From: Verrucomicrobiia bacterium
Lineage (GTDB): Bacteria; Verrucomicrobiota; Verrucomicrobiia; Limisphaerales; UBA8199
NCBI GenBank assembly: GCA_035946615.1
Contig: DASYZB010000027.1
Coordinates: 1 to 64,000 of the forward strand
Direction: 5' to 3'
DNA length: 64,000 nt
Under the pieces are notes generated by a model. That model worked only from the letters and a program-made list of their open reading frames with translations, was not told where the DNA came from and made no database searches. Below, piece after piece: positions 26,999 through 37,373 of this stretch. Position 1 is the stretch's first letter, and the number at the start of each line of letters is the position of its first letter. The position numbers were made by a program, and so were the translations under genes.

Positions 26999-27153
26999 CT
27001 ACGGTCTCCCGGAGGTCGGTGCCTGCGCGCGGGATGCAGAAGTTTACGTAATGCCGACTCCGGAAACATTCTGGAGCTGCAGGCATGCGCGCGGTTTGTT
27101 TCGAAGCGCGCGACGTTCCCGCCCGCGGCCATCTCACCGCTGCAAAGCGGCCA

Positions 27154-27282
27154 TCAAAGGCGAGGGTGTGCGCGTCCCATGTAAAAAAGCATAACTCCTA
27201 CAAGCGCGCTGACCATGAGGCCGACGGCAAGCACCGCAAACTTGATTTTCGCTCTTCGCTGACGCTCGAATGGGGCTCTCAT
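27154..27282 (-). CDS. Small single-TM protein downstream of bL35
   Basis: A 42-residue frame starting 31 bp after the bL35 stop. It has a basic N-terminus (MRAPFERQRRAKIKF) and one TM segment (AVLAVGLMVSALVGVMLFY), ending GRAHPRL. This positive-inside plan is that of small membrane proteins. No ribosome site stands out. The remainder of the gap 26999-27313 holds nothing else I can identify. Confidence 0.45.
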   Translation of the reverse strand: MRAPFERQRRAKIKFAVLAVGLMVSALVGVMLFYMGRAHPRL

Positions 27283-27313
27283 AAGTCGCTCATTTTAACG
27301 GGGTCATGCCCTG

Positions 27314-27523
27314 TTAGTGGCTGAACGGCAGATTTTGCACGATACGGTAAATGTCCGTCGATCCAAGGATCGAAGCCTTCCGCAGCGACCGTCGGCGCTT
27401 TGGCCCTTTGCCTTGCAGTAAATGCCGTCGGCCAGCTCCGTGGAACAGCACTTTCCCCGTAGCGGTTATCCTGAAACGTTTAGCTACAGATTTCCTGGTT
27501 TTAATTCCTTTGGGCCGTCTCAT
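27314..27523 (-). CDS. rpmI: 50S ribosomal protein bL35
   Basis: A 69-residue basic protein with the bL35 signature KTRKSVAKRFRITATGKV and the GRRHLL block, then the Lys/Arg-rich linker and a C-terminal part ending VQNLPFSH in place of the usual RMLPY-like end. An AAGGA ribosome site precedes the ATG. In most bacteria rpmI lies between infC and rplT; here neither is near, and it follows an RNA polymerase omega gene. It may be a relocated or second copy. The 'PKGIKTRKS' start with an extra Gly is slightly unusual. Confidence 0.88.
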   Translation of the reverse strand: MRRPKGIKTRKSVAKRFRITATGKVLFHGAGRRHLLQGKGPKRRRSLRKASILGSTDIYRIVQNLPFSH

Positions 27524-27541
27524 ATGGTTTCCTTGCTTTGG

Positions 27542-27814
27542 CTAAGTCCTTGTCCAGTGCTGAGGCCGCCGACGGTGCTTTCCCGTCGGACGAGTCAGTT
27601 CCGGCATCTCGGACATTTCCCAGCCCATTCTGTCCTCGATGATTTCACGCAAGGCAATGTCCGCGGCGCTGAGATTGGCAATATCCGCCACGAGTGGCCT
27701 GCCCCTGTCTCCACCGCCGTAGTTTAACTGGCGGACGCGTTGTGAAACCAGGTTGACCAGGACGTTGGGGTTAAGGACTTTCTCCAGGGCTTGTTTGACA
27801 AGAGTAGCATTCAT
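27542..27814 (-). CDS. rpoZ: RNA polymerase omega subunit
   Basis: A 90-residue protein with NPNVLVNLVSQRVRQL, then RPLVAD and ADIALREIIEDRMGWE, matching the omega fold (helix 1, basic VSxRVRQL, A-DIAL helix). The C-terminus is basic. It would bind the beta-prime subunit and aid polymerase assembly. The start codon overlaps the stop of the preceding gene (ATGA), so translation is coupled. The gene order groEL, hypothetical, rpoZ, rpmI groups housekeeping functions under one likely transcript. Confidence 0.75.
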   Translation of the reverse strand: MNATLVKQALEKVLNPNVLVNLVSQRVRQLNYGGGDRGRPLVADIANLSAADIALREIIEDRMGWEMSEMPELTRPTGKHRRRPQHWTRT

Positions 27815-28047
27815 ATCTTTTGTGATTTGGCATCTGCAGCCTCAGTAGGCATGGGCTCGGGGACCACTGCATCATGATCGATGTCCGGATAGTCCTCATT
27901 CAATTCTGCAGCCAGCCGCTCGCCTCTTCCTTCTCGAAGAGCTTTGTCCCAGTTCCGATAGCTCCGGTGAGGCTGCACTTCCAATGGATAGCGTGCGTTT
28001 TCATACGACTCGCGTTTGGGACGAAACTGTTCGCTCGTATTGATCAT
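27811..28047 (-). CDS. Small acidic-tailed hypothetical protein
   Basis: A 78-residue protein starting at ATG 28047 (MINTSEQFRPKRESYENARY). The middle is charged and aromatic. The C-terminus is acidic (NEDYPDIDHDAVVPEP) and probably disordered. No family is recognised. The longer frame to 28158 runs into the groEL 3' region and is not favoured. Its stop overlaps the rpoZ start by 4 bp, the best evidence that it is real. Confidence 0.55.
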   Translation of the reverse strand: MINTSEQFRPKRESYENARYPLEVQPHRSYRNWDKALREGRGERLAAELNEDYPDIDHDAVVPEPMPTEAADAKSQKI

Positions 28048-28132
28048 TCGGCAGAGACGGCCACGGTCGAGCGAGGCTGGCGCCCGCCAACCTCGGTCGC
28101 GGTTTGCCGTTCCTGCCGGAACGGCGGCTTGC

Positions 28133-28159
28133 TCAATAATCCATGCCGCCCATGCCACC
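28133..28159 (-). other. Untranslated GGM-type groEL tail behind an amber codon
   Basis: Directly after the groEL TAG (28160-28162), the same frame continues GGT GGC ATG GGC GGC ATG GAT TAT TGA, i.e. GGMGGMDY then stop. This is the conserved C-terminal tail of GroEL, here cut off from the protein by one stop codon. Confidence 0.8.
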
Positions 28160-29773
<1,614 letters not shown>

Positions 29774-29801
29774 TTAGTAACCAGTTGATTGTTGAAAGTT
29801 G

Positions 29802-29821
29802 ACCCCGAAAGCTTTCGGGGT
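29802..29821. repeat. 20-bp perfect palindrome between groES and groEL
   Basis: The arms ACCCCGAAAG and CTTTCGGGGT meet with no loop base between them. The transcript could form a compact stem just after the groES stop. It may serve as a processing or partial termination site setting the GroES:GroEL ratio. No T-run is present. Confidence 0.55.
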
Positions 29822-29827
29822 TGATCA

Positions 29828-30121
29828 TTACTCGATCACGGCGAGGACATCCTCAGAATTGAGGATCTTGTATTCCTTGCCATCGAGCTTGATTTCAGTG
29901 CCGCCATATCTGGCAACCAACAGGTGGTCGCCTTTTTTCATTTCAAAGGGAACCTTCTTGCCGTTGTCATCCGTTTTCCCCGTTCCGAGGGCCACTACGC
30001 GGCTTTCCATCGGCTTTTCTTTGGCGGTGTCGGGGATAACAATCCCGCCTTTTTTGATTTCCTTCTCTTCGACAGCTTCCACGAGGATTCGGTCGCCAAC
30101 GGGTCTAATGTTCAGTGTCAT
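29828..30121 (-). CDS. groS: Co-chaperonin GroES (10 kDa)
   Basis: A 97-residue protein with PVGDRILVEAVEEKE, the mobile-loop region KKGGIVIPDTAKEK (GIVIP contacts GroEL), GDHLLVARYGGTEIKLDGKEY and the final DVLAVIE. It caps the GroEL ring. It is the first gene of the minus-strand groES-groEL-hypothetical-rpoZ-rpmI run. No CIRCE inverted repeat (TTAGCACTC type) is visible in the 120 bp upstream, so HrcA control is not supported by the sequence here. Confidence 0.97.
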   Translation of the reverse strand: MTLNIRPVGDRILVEAVEEKEIKKGGIVIPDTAKEKPMESRVVALGTGKTDDNGKKVPFEMKKGDHLLVARYGGTEIKLDGKEYKILNSEDVLAVIE

Positions 30122-30354
30122 ATTCTATCTCAGTTAGAAATTATCCAAACACCTCTCAGCAGAGCAGGTGCCACATATCGCAAGTTGATAGCAACGAGCT
30201 GGTGGCTAGTGACTTGCTGCCGATTTAGGTAACTTTACCCGCCTTCCTGGAAGGTCCTCCCGTTGCAATTTGCACTCCCATCGCCGTGAACATCATGCTT
30301 TTTGCAACTCGCCCGGCAGTCGCCGACGTGGTGATAACGAGCGTTGTCGGCAAT

Positions 30355-30483
30355 CCCGCCACGCCGGGCAGCGCTGGTCAACTTGGGCATGTAGGCGTTC
30401 AAATAAATGCGGTCGATACATTCCAATTCCGGGACCCCATGTTTGCGCTGGAGTTCAGCGACGCTCGGCGGTACGGTTTTCAT
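30355..30483 (-). pseudogene. N-terminal remnant of a conserved unknown protein
   Basis: The frame begins MKTVPPSVAELQRKHGVPEL and continues ECIDRIYLNAYMPKLTS before losing protein-like character. The ECIDR-x-YLN-x-Y-x-PKL block is familiar from the start of a family of several hundred residues with no assigned role. Here only about 40 residues remain. The rest of the 606-bp gap 30122-30727 carries an open minus frame of uncertain meaning (30540-30727) and nothing else I can support. Confidence 0.35.
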
Positions 30484-30727
30484 CGGTTCCGGTTGGGCGT
30501 TTGTTACTTGTCCCTGGCGAATTGCTAGTGGATTTGCCAGCAAAACCACGCTGGCGACATGTGGACGCGCATCTCGTCCTTAGTCAAAGGGATTTGTCCC
30601 GCCTGCAGGCTACGAAATAGGGGAGCCGTCGCGAGGGCCACCGGCGCCATTTGCAAATTACTCTTCTGCAGCAGACCGCCAAACTGCGCTGCCAACGATG
30701 CCAGCCGTCTCTTGTTTTGGCGCGCCT

Positions 30728-32197
30728 CTACCCTACCTCCCAACCCGGGCGGTAGGTTTCCTTGAGGAACTTGTCGGCCGCAGGCGCGTTGGTTGCTTTC
30801 ATGGCTGGGGCGTCCCAATAGAGCTTCTGTCCAACCCGCATTGCAACGAGTCCCAGCAGGCCCACTTCGGTCAGCGCCGCGCCGTATTCGAAATTGGAGC
30901 TGGCGGGCTTGCCGCCTTTGCACGCATCGAGCCAATCGCGATGATGGCCTTTCGAGCGAGCCAAAGTCTTCGGGGGCCTTTTATAGGCCTCGTCCTTTGA
31001 CCCGGGCAGAAGCACGGGCCGTCCACCCCAACCGGCGCAGGTGAGCATGCCCTTGTCGCCAATGAACAGCGTGCCGTTGCCGTTGGCCCCCAATTGATCG
31101 TCGGGTTCGAGCCCTTCGGGGCGGGGCGGCATCAGCCCGCCATCATACCAGGTGAATGTCACCGGGGGCATGTTGCCGCGCGGACCAAACTTGTAGGTGT
31201 AAATGCCCCCGGGCGGGGCGATGTAGGAATCCACCCCGCCGACTCCATGGGCTTCGATCGAAAGTGGAACGCGCAAGTCCAGGGCCCAGCAAGCAGGGTC
31301 AAAGTTATGACAAAAGAAGTCGCCAATGGGGGCTGTGCCGAAATCCCAGAAATCGCGCCAGGAAACGGGATTATAGGCCTTGCTGTAAGGGCGGGTATCG
31401 CGGGTGCCCAGCCAGAGGTCCCAATTGACTCCTTTGGGAATCGGTTCGGACGGAGGCCTGCCGGAGGCCAAATCCTTGTTCCAGCGGCTGGCGCTGGTCC
31501 AGGCGCTGACTTCGCGCACATCGCCAATGGCCCCAGCCCAAATCATTTCACAGGTGGTCCGGATAAAGTCGCCGGAGTGGCCATGATTGCCGAGTTGGGT
31601 GGCCACACCCGTCTCCTTGGCGACCCGCGCGACCAACCGCGCTTCCCACACATTATGCGTGAGGGGCTTTTCGCAATAGACATGCTTGCCTTGCTTCATC
31701 GCGGTCACCGATACATACGCGTGGTTGTGGTCGGGCGTCGCGCACAGGATTGCGTCAATGGCTTTCTCCTTATCGAACATCTCGCGAAAATCTTCGTAGG
31801 GGGCGACCTTGTAATTCGGGGTTTTTCCCGAGTAATGCTTTTCGATTTCACTTTTGAGCGGAAGACGGCCCGCATTGCTCCTGTAATAAAAGCCGTGAAG
31901 GTCCTGGAATTCGACCGGGTCGGCCACGGCGATGATCTGCGCGTCATCGAGGTAAAAAAGGGCGTGGGTATTGGTCTGGCCCTGCCCCCCGCAGCCGATA
32001 ATGGCGATGTTGACCTTTTCGCTGGGGGCGACAAAGCGCGGCCCTCCAAGGACGTGGCGTGGCACGATGCTGATACCCGCCGCGACCATGGCACTGGTGC
32101 GGATAAAGGCGCGCCGGGTTACCGGGCTGGAGGGTTGGGATGAGCGAGTTGTGCTGGGGCATTTCATAAAGGCATCGAAACACTTTCCGGGATTCAT
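30728..32197 (-). CDS. Tat-exported Gfo/Idh/MocA-family oxidoreductase
   Basis: About 489 residues. A twin-arginine signal (TRRAFIRTSAMVAAG) precedes a Rossmann domain with IAIIGCGGQG, ADP and the conserved EKPLT, the Lys-containing motif of this family. The C-terminal alpha/beta domain has CHNFDPACWAL. Family members oxidise or epimerise sugars and related compounds using NAD(P); the substrate here is unknown. Periplasmic, Tat-exported versions with bound cofactor are frequent in Verrucomicrobia and Planctomycetes. The ATG at 32197 or the later ATG at 32167 could be the start; TTG 32206 is less likely. It is transcribed away from the Kdp operon. Confidence 0.9.
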   Translation of the reverse strand: MNPGKCFDAFMKCPSTTRSSQPSSPVTRRAFIRTSAMVAAGISIVPRHVLGGPRFVAPSEKVNIAIIGCGGQGQTNTHALFYLDDAQIIAVADPVEFQDLHGFYYRSNAGRLPLKSEIEKHYSGKTPNYKVAPYEDFREMFDKEKAIDAILCATPDHNHAYVSVTAMKQGKHVYCEKPLTHNVWEARLVARVAKETGVATQLGNHGHSGDFIRTTCEMIWAGAIGDVREVSAWTSASRWNKDLASGRPPSEPIPKGVNWDLWLGTRDTRPYSKAYNPVSWRDFWDFGTAPIGDFFCHNFDPACWALDLRVPLSIEAHGVGGVDSYIAPPGGIYTYKFGPRGNMPPVTFTWYDGGLMPPRPEGLEPDDQLGANGNGTLFIGDKGMLTCAGWGGRPVLLPGSKDEAYKRPPKTLARSKGHHRDWLDACKGGKPASSNFEYGAALTEVGLLGLVAMRVGQKLYWDAPAMKATNAPAADKFLKETYRPGWEVG

Positions 32198-32363
32198 TTC
32201 AAGCAAAACAGCTTTGCGCTTTCTTAACGGATCGGCCCGCTCTCTTTATTAGGCTTAACCGGATTGCTGCAGCAGGGTGGCAGCATGAACGAACAAACTA
32301 ATGTCCCTTGCTCGCAACGGCGCCATCATAGCGCAGCAGCGGCTGGACTGACCGGGAGCGCCA

Positions 32364-32447
32364 ATGTCTGATCTCATTTTTATTTCCATTGTCGTTGTGT
32401 TTTTCCTCGTCAGCGGACTTTACGTTAAGTTCTGCGAAAAACTCTAA
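32364..32447 (+). CDS. 27-residue membrane peptide upstream of kdpF
   Basis: ATG 32364 has GGGAG just upstream and opens a 27-codon frame: MSDLIFISIVVVFFLVSGLY, then VKFCEKL. It is a single hydrophobic helix with a short basic, Cys-containing end. Similar tiny frames lie before kdpF in other Kdp operons (recalled). It is separated from kdpF by 11 bp and is probably co-translated. Its role is unknown; a Kdp-associated accessory peptide is the obvious guess. Confidence 0.65.
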   Translation: MSDLIFISIVVVFFLVSGLYVKFCEKL

Positions 32448-32458
32448 CTGGAGTGAAC

Positions 32459-32542
32459 ATGGAAAACATCCTTGTTGGGATCATCGCCTTGTTGCTGTTC
32501 ATCTACCTTTTTGTGGCGATGATTCGCCCCGAACAGTTCTGA
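32459..32542 (+). CDS. kdpF: KdpF potassium-pump small subunit
   Basis: A 27-residue hydrophobic peptide (MENILVGIIALLLFIYLFVA, then MIRPEQF). It matches KdpF in length, in the single TM helix and in the RPE-F end. KdpF stabilises the KdpABC complex. GGAG precedes the start at a good distance. It lies directly between the 27-residue frame and kdpA. Confidence 0.9.
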   Translation: MENILVGIIALLLFIYLFVAMIRPEQF

Positions 32543-32579
32543 GCAGGGCAGGGCCACAAATACCGTATCCAGAGCGACT

Positions 32580-34496
32580 ATGCATTCGATTGATTGGTTG
32601 CAACTTTGTTTGTATGTGGGGGCGTTAGCGCTCATCACCAAACCGATGGGGCTTTACCTGGTCCAGGTCCTCGATGCCAATGGCCGGACCTGGCTGGACC
32701 CCATCATCAAACCCTTTGAGCGACTCACCTATCGGCTGATAGGGGCCAACCCCGAAAAGGAGCAGGATTGGAAAGAATATGCGTTTGCCATGCTGCTCTT
32801 CAGCCTGGTGAGTTGCTTGTTTACTTACGCAATTCTGCGGTTGCAACAGTGGCTGCCGCTGAACCCGCAGCGCCTGGGGCCGGTCAGTCCGGACCTGGCG
32901 TTCAACACGGCGGTTAGTTTTACCACCAACACCAACTGGCAGAACTACGGAGGCGAGTCCACGATGTCCTATTTGTCGCAGATGGTGGGCCTGGTCATTC
33001 ACAACTTTGCTTCAGCCGCGGTTGGCATCGCTCTAGCCGCTGCCCTGGTGCGCGGCATCGCGCGGCATTCGGCCGCAACCATTGGCAATTTTTGGGGGGA
33101 CTTGATGCGCACCACCTATTACCTGCTGCTGCCTATCTGCCTGGTTTTTGCCGTTTTCCTGGTCTCGCAGGGCATGCTTCAAAACTTCAAGCCCTACACA
33201 AAGGCCAAGCTCATCGAACCATTTACCGTGCAGGTCCCCAAAACGGATGACAAAGGCCAGCCGGTTACAACAAATATCGCTGTGCTGGTACAGACGCCCA
33301 AACTGGACGCAGCCGGAAACCCGCTCATGGCCAATGGCGTCGCCGTGATGATCGACGTTCCCAAGCTCGACGACAAGGGCCAGCCGGTCATGACCAACGT
33401 GCCGGTTATGGTGGACCAAAAAATCGAGGAACAGGTGATTGCCCAGGGACCGGTGGCTTCTCAAGTAGCCATCAAGATGCTGGGGACCAACGGCGGAGGT
33501 TTTATGAACGCCAACGCGGCGCACCCGTTCGAAAATCCCACGCCGCTGTCGAATTTCATTCAAATGCTCTCGATCTTTTCGATTGGGAGCGGCCTGACTT
33601 ATTACCTGGGCCGGATGGTGAAGAACCAGGCGCATGGGTGGTCCGTGTGGGCCGCGATGACGGTTCTATTTCTGGCTGGTGCCTTGTTATGCTGGCACTC
33701 CGAGGCGGCGGGCAATCCGCTCCACCAGCAACTCGGAGTTTCAGCCGCTGATGGAAACATGGAAGGCAAAGAGGTCCGCTTCGGCATTTTCAATTCGGCC
33801 CTGTTCGCCACCATCACCACCGATGCTTCGTGTGGCGCGGTCAACTCGATGCACGATTCCTTTACCCCCCTGGGCGGGTTCGTTCCCCTGTTCAACATCC
33901 AGCTTGGCGAGATCATCTTTGGGGGCGTGGGGGCCGGCCTTTACGGGATGCTGGTATTCGTGGTGCTGGCCGTGTTTATCGCCGGCCTCATGGTGGGGCG
34001 AACACCAGAGTATCTTGGCAAGAAAATCCAATCGTACGAAGTAAAGATGTCGATGCTGGCGCCGTTGGTGCTGGCGGTTTCCATTCTGGGTTTTGCCGCC
34101 TGGGCCTCGGTTAGCGCGTGGGGCCTGGCAGGGTTGAACAACAACGGCCCGCACGGATTGAGTGAAATTCTTTACGCATCCAGCTCGACAAACGGCAATA
34201 ATGGGAGCGCCTTTGCGGGTCTCAGCGGCAATACTCCCTGGTACAACACCACACTGGGATTGGCCATGTTGATTGGACGGTTCCTGATGATCGTTCCCAT
34301 CATGGGCCTGGCCGGCTCTCTCGCCCGCAAAAAGATTGCACCGCCCAGCGCCGGCACTTTCCCCGTATCCGGCTTTACCTTTGTCGTATTACTGCTCGGA
34401 ACCATTCTCCTGGTCGGCGCCCTCAACTTTCTCCCGGGACTGACGTTGGGACCCATCGTCGAGCATTTTCTCATGGGTAAAGGACAACTCTTTTAG
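32580..34496 (+). CDS. kdpA: KdpA potassium-translocating subunit with a repeat insertion
   Basis: A 638-residue channel-like subunit; the usual length is about 560. Selectivity-filter regions are visible: [49 protein letters not shown] and the final [13 protein letters not shown] region. Between GMLQNFKPY and [18 protein letters not shown] lies an extra stretch of about 65-70 residues (about 216-281) with three copies of a 20-21-residue unit, each PK-x-D-x-x-G-x-P. This sits in the extracytoplasmic loop before the second filter. The rest aligns well with KdpA. It is followed after 8 bp by kdpB. Confidence 0.96.
   Translation: MHSIDWLQLCLYVGALALITKPMGLYLVQVLDANGRTWLDPIIKPFERLTYRLIGANPEKEQDWKEYAFAMLLFSLVSCLFTYAILRLQQWLPLNPQRLGPVSPDLAFNTAVSFTTNTNWQNYGGESTMSYLSQMVGLVIHNFASAAVGIALAAALVRGIARHSAATIGNFWGDLMRTTYYLLLPICLVFAVFLVSQGMLQNFKPYTKAKLIEPFTVQVPKTDDKGQPVTTNIAVLVQTPKLDAAGNPLMANGVAVMIDVPKLDDKGQPVMTNVPVMVDQKIEEQVIAQGPVASQVAIKMLGTNGGGFMNANAAHPFENPTPLSNFIQMLSIFSIGSGLTYYLGRMVKNQAHGWSVWAAMTVLFLAGALLCWHSEAAGNPLHQQLGVSAADGNMEGKEVRFGIFNSALFATITTDASCGAVNSMHDSFTPLGGFVPLFNIQLGEIIFGGVGAGLYGMLVFVVLAVFIAGLMVGRTPEYLGKKIQSYEVKMSMLAPLVLAVSILGFAAWASVSAWGLAGLNNNGPHGLSEILYASSSTNGNNGSAFAGLSGNTPWYNTTLGLAMLIGRFLMIVPIMGLAGSLARKKIAPPSAGTFPVSGFTFVVLLLGTILLVGALNFLPGLTLGPIVEHFLMGKGQLF
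33234..33422 (+). repeat. Three tandem 20-21-codon repeats inside kdpA
   Basis: The units begin [26 protein letters not shown] and [13 protein letters not shown] and each ends in a V-rich strand (IAVLVQT, VAVMIDV, VPVMVDQ). Units 1 and 3 are more alike than either is to unit 2. They are in frame with kdpA. Confidence 0.85.
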
Positions 34497-34504
34497 GGAA
34501 CACT

Positions 34505-36745
34505 ATGCAGCAAAAACCTCCGTCTCTCTTTGATTGGAACATTGCCGGACCGGCAATCGGGGACTCGTTTCGCAAACTGGACCCGCGGTTGATGGTTAAG
34601 AACCCGGTCATGTTCGTTACCATGGTCGGCGCGATTCTGACCACCGCCGGCATCTTTACTGGCGCAGCCGCCGAGCGCTGTTTCATCACGCAATTGGCCA
34701 TTTGGCTCTGGTTCACCGTGCTTTTCGCAAACTTCGCCGAAGCGGTGGCCGAAGGGCGAGGCAAGGCGCAAGCGGAGAGCCTGCGCAAAGCGCGCAAGGA
34801 TACTATAGCCCGGCGCCTTCGCGATAAACGGGAGGAAAAGGCGCCCGCGACCCTGTTGCAGAAGGGCGACCTCGTCGTGTGCGAGGCTGGCGACACAATT
34901 CCAGCCGACGGTGAAGTAGTCGAAGGCATCGCCAGTGTGGATGAGTCGGCCATCACGGGTGAATCGGCGCCGGTCATTCGCGAAAGCGGCGGCGACCGCA
35001 GCGCGGTCACAGGCGGCACGCGGGTCATCAGCGATCGTATCGTGCTCCGGGTGACGCAGGAGAAAGGCCAGGCCTTTCTAGACCGGATGATTGCGATGGT
35101 TGAAGGGGCCAGCCGCCAAAAGACTCCCAACGAAATCGCCCTGACTATCCTCTTGGCGGCCCTGACATTTATCTTCCTGCTGGTCTGTGTGACGCTGAAA
35201 CCGTTTGGCATTTATTCGGGCGTGCTCTTCTCGGTGCCGGTGCTGGTGGCGTTGCTGGTATGCCTGATCCCCACCACCATTGGCGGTTTGCTCAGCGCCA
35301 TCGGCATCAGCGGCATTGACCGCCTCATCCGCCGCAATGTAATGGCCACCAGCGGACGCGCTGTGGAAGCCGCCGGGGATGTGGATGTGCTGCTGTTGGA
35401 CAAAACCGGCACCATCACCCTGGGCAACCGCATGGCGACGGATTTCATTCCTGCGCCAGGGGTCGCCCCGGAGCGCCTCGCCGATGCCGCTCAACTCGCT
35501 TCCCTCGCTGATGAAACCCCGGAAGGCCGCTCGGTTGTCGTTTTGGCCAAGCAACGGTTCAATCTGCGCGCCCGGGAAGTAGCCGAAACGCACGCGAAAT
35601 TTGTCCCGTTTACGGCCCAAACACGGATGAGCGGCGTTGATTTCTATGCCGGGCCACACGACTCAGATGCCGGCCAGGAGCAAAATCGCCAAGGAGGTGG
35701 CGGAGTTGCTTTAGTAGCGGCGATGCCGGTGGCGCGGGTTACAGAGGAGTCTGCATCATGCGCTACAACGGTAAGCTGCAGAGGCCTCTCCCTCGCCCTT
35801 TCAGAAGGGGCCGAAGGGGAGAGGGGTCCCTCCACCTGCAATCCACCCCAGGCTCCTCAGAGCATACGGACCATTCGCAAAGGCGCAGCCGAGGCCATGC
35901 GGGCGCACCTCGAGCGGTTGGGCGGGAGGTTTCCACAGGCTGTCACTCAAGCGGTTGATGAAATCTCGCGCTCGGGCGGCACGCCGCTGGTCGTTTCAGA
36001 CGGCCCCGAGGTTTTGGGTGTTATTCACCTCAAGGACGTCGTTAAGGGCGGCATCAAGGAACGGTTCGCTCAACTGCGCAAGATGGGCATTCGCACCGTG
36101 ATGATTACCGGCGATAATCCGCAGACAGCCGCCGCTATTGCCGCCGAGGCCAGGGTCGATGACTTCATCGCCCAGGCAACTCCCGAAGCCAAGCTCAAGC
36201 GCATCCGCAGCGAACAGGCCGCCGGCCACTTGGTCGCCATGACCGGGGACGGCACCAACGACGCCCCGGCCCTGGCCCAGGCCGACGTCGGCGTAGCCAT
36301 GAATACAGGAACACAGGCCGCCCGCGAGGCCGGTAATATGGTGGATTTGGACAGCAATCCGACCAAGCTCATTGAGATCGTCGAAATCGGAAAGCAACTG
36401 CTCATCACTCGCGGTTCCCTGACCACGTTCAGCATCGCCAATGATGTCGCCAAATACTTCGCCATCGTGCCCGCGATGCTGATGGCCACCTTTCCGGCTA
36501 TTGCTCCATTGAACCTCATGCGCCTGCAGAGCCCAGCCAGCGCCATCCTCAGCGCAGTCATTTTCAACGCGGTCATCATCATCGCCCTCATCCCGCTGGC
36601 ACTGCGCGGGGTAGCTTATAAACCGATGGGGGCCCTGGCGATTCTCCAACGCAACCTGCTCATTTACGGGTTAGGCGGCGTTATCATCCCGTTCATCGGG
36701 ATCAAAATCATCGATGTGCTCATCACCTCTCTGAGGCTGGCCTAA
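34505..36745 (+). CDS. kdpB: KdpB P-type ATPase subunit with in-frame insertion
   Basis: A 746-residue P-type ATPase; the usual length is about 680. Motifs are TGESAPV, the phosphorylation site [10 protein letters not shown] with Asp299, [36 protein letters not shown] and the Kdp-specific [18 protein letters not shown]. In the nucleotide-binding domain, [12 protein letters not shown] is followed by about 76 extra codons (381-456) before IRKGAAEAM; other KdpB proteins have only a few residues there. The insertion is low-complexity, Gly/Ala/Ser-rich, with three Cys, and contains a palindromic element. ATP drives K+ uptake through KdpA at low external potassium. The motifs are intact, so the pump may still work if the insertion forms a loop. 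Confidence 0.95.
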   Translation: MQQKPPSLFDWNIAGPAIGDSFRKLDPRLMVKNPVMFVTMVGAILTTAGIFTGAAAERCFITQLAIWLWFTVLFANFAEAVAEGRGKAQAESLRKARKDTIARRLRDKREEKAPATLLQKGDLVVCEAGDTIPADGEVVEGIASVDESAITGESAPVIRESGGDRSAVTGGTRVISDRIVLRVTQEKGQAFLDRMIAMVEGASRQKTPNEIALTILLAALTFIFLLVCVTLKPFGIYSGVLFSVPVLVALLVCLIPTTIGGLLSAIGISGIDRLIRRNVMATSGRAVEAAGDVDVLLLDKTGTITLGNRMATDFIPAPGVAPERLADAAQLASLADETPEGRSVVVLAKQRFNLRAREVAETHAKFVPFTAQTRMSGVDFYAGPHDSDAGQEQNRQGGGGVALVAAMPVARVTEESASCATTVSCRGLSLALSEGAEGERGPSTCNPPQAPQSIRTIRKGAAEAMRAHLERLGGRFPQAVTQAVDEISRSGGTPLVVSDGPEVLGVIHLKDVVKGGIKERFAQLRKMGIRTVMITGDNPQTAAAIAAEARVDDFIAQATPEAKLKRIRSEQAAGHLVAMTGDGTNDAPALAQADVGVAMNTGTQAAREAGNMVDLDSNPTKLIEIVEIGKQLLITRGSLTTFSIANDVAKYFAIVPAMLMATFPAIAPLNLMRLQSPASAILSAVIFNAVIIIALIPLALRGVAYKPMGALAILQRNLLIYGLGGVIIPFIGIKIIDVLITSLRLA
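35645..35872 (+). other. In-frame insertion in the kdpB nucleotide-binding domain
   Basis: Codons 381-456 have no counterpart in KdpB proteins known to me (for example E. coli, where MSGI-N is followed within a few residues by MIRKGS). The inserted reading includes [16 protein letters not shown] and [11 protein letters not shown]. The 5' part is Gly/Ala-rich and the 3' part is formed by the palindromic repeat. Confidence 0.8.
35785..35824. repeat. Palindromic element within kdpB
   Basis: The outer arms CCTCTCCC (35785-35792) and GGGAGAGG (35817-35824) pair perfectly. Inner blocks GCCCTTTC and GAAGGGGC pair with one mismatch around a short loop. The CCTCTCCC...GGGAGAGG pattern is typical of dispersed intergenic palindromes in many GC-rich bacteria. 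Confidence 0.75.
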
Positions 36746-36752
36746 CAATCTT

Positions 36753-37373
36753 ATGAAAAACTTCTTTGCCGAACTTCGCAGCTCGATCGTGACCACGCTG
36801 GTTCTTGCGGTGGTCTGTTGCGGGCTTTACCCGCTGGCCGTTTTCGGAATTGCCCAGGTCTTCTTTCGAGACCGCGCCAATGGCAGCCTCATTGTTGAAC
36901 CGGACGGAACGGTGCGCGGCTCACGGCTGATCGGGCAGCAGTTTACAGCAGACAAGTATTTCCACTCACGCCCCTCCTCGGCGGGCAATAGCTATGATGC
37001 CGCCAATTCCAGCGGGAGCAACCTGGGCCCAACCTCGCAGAAACTACGGGAGGCCATAGCTCAAAACGTCGCCGATTATCGCTCACAAAACGGCCTGGCA
37101 ACCAATGCCGCGGTTCCGGCCGATGCGGTTACGGGCTCAGGCAGCGGGCTGGACCCGCATATCAGCCTGCAAAACGCTGAACTCCAGGCCGCCCGCATCG
37201 CCAAAGCGCGCGGGCTTCCATTGGAGAAAGTGCGGGACCTTATCGGGCAGTACATCGATCCCGCCTCCCTGGGAGTGCTGGGCGAACCGGGTGTGAATGT
37301 GTTGGAATTAAACCTGGCCTTGGACGCCGCCGTTCCCTTGACCGGAGCAAAATCTGTAGCACAAGCCCGATGA
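36753..37373 (+). CDS. kdpC: KdpC potassium-pump subunit
   Basis: A 206-residue protein with one N-terminal TM helix (TTLVLAVVCCGLYPLAVFG) and a periplasmic domain with SRLIGQQF, YFHSRPSSAG-N-YD, SSGSNLGPTS, VTGSGSGLDPHIS and a final NVLELNLALD. This is the full KdpC pattern. KdpC assists ATP binding and complex assembly. It starts 7 bp after kdpB, and its TGA overlaps the next ATG. Confidence 0.97.
   Translation: MKNFFAELRSSIVTTLVLAVVCCGLYPLAVFGIAQVFFRDRANGSLIVEPDGTVRGSRLIGQQFTADKYFHSRPSSAGNSYDAANSSGSNLGPTSQKLREAIAQNVADYRSQNGLATNAAVPADAVTGSGSGLDPHISLQNAELQAARIAKARGLPLEKVRDLIGQYIDPASLGVLGEPGVNVLELNLALDAAVPLTGAKSVAQAR

Noticed and set aside
30122-30240. CIRCE operator upstream of groES
   Set aside because: No TTAGCACTC/GAGTGCTAA pair is present on either strand.
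31094-32143. Plus-strand frame of 349 codons
   Set aside because: Antisense to the Gfo/Idh/MocA gene with recognisable motifs.
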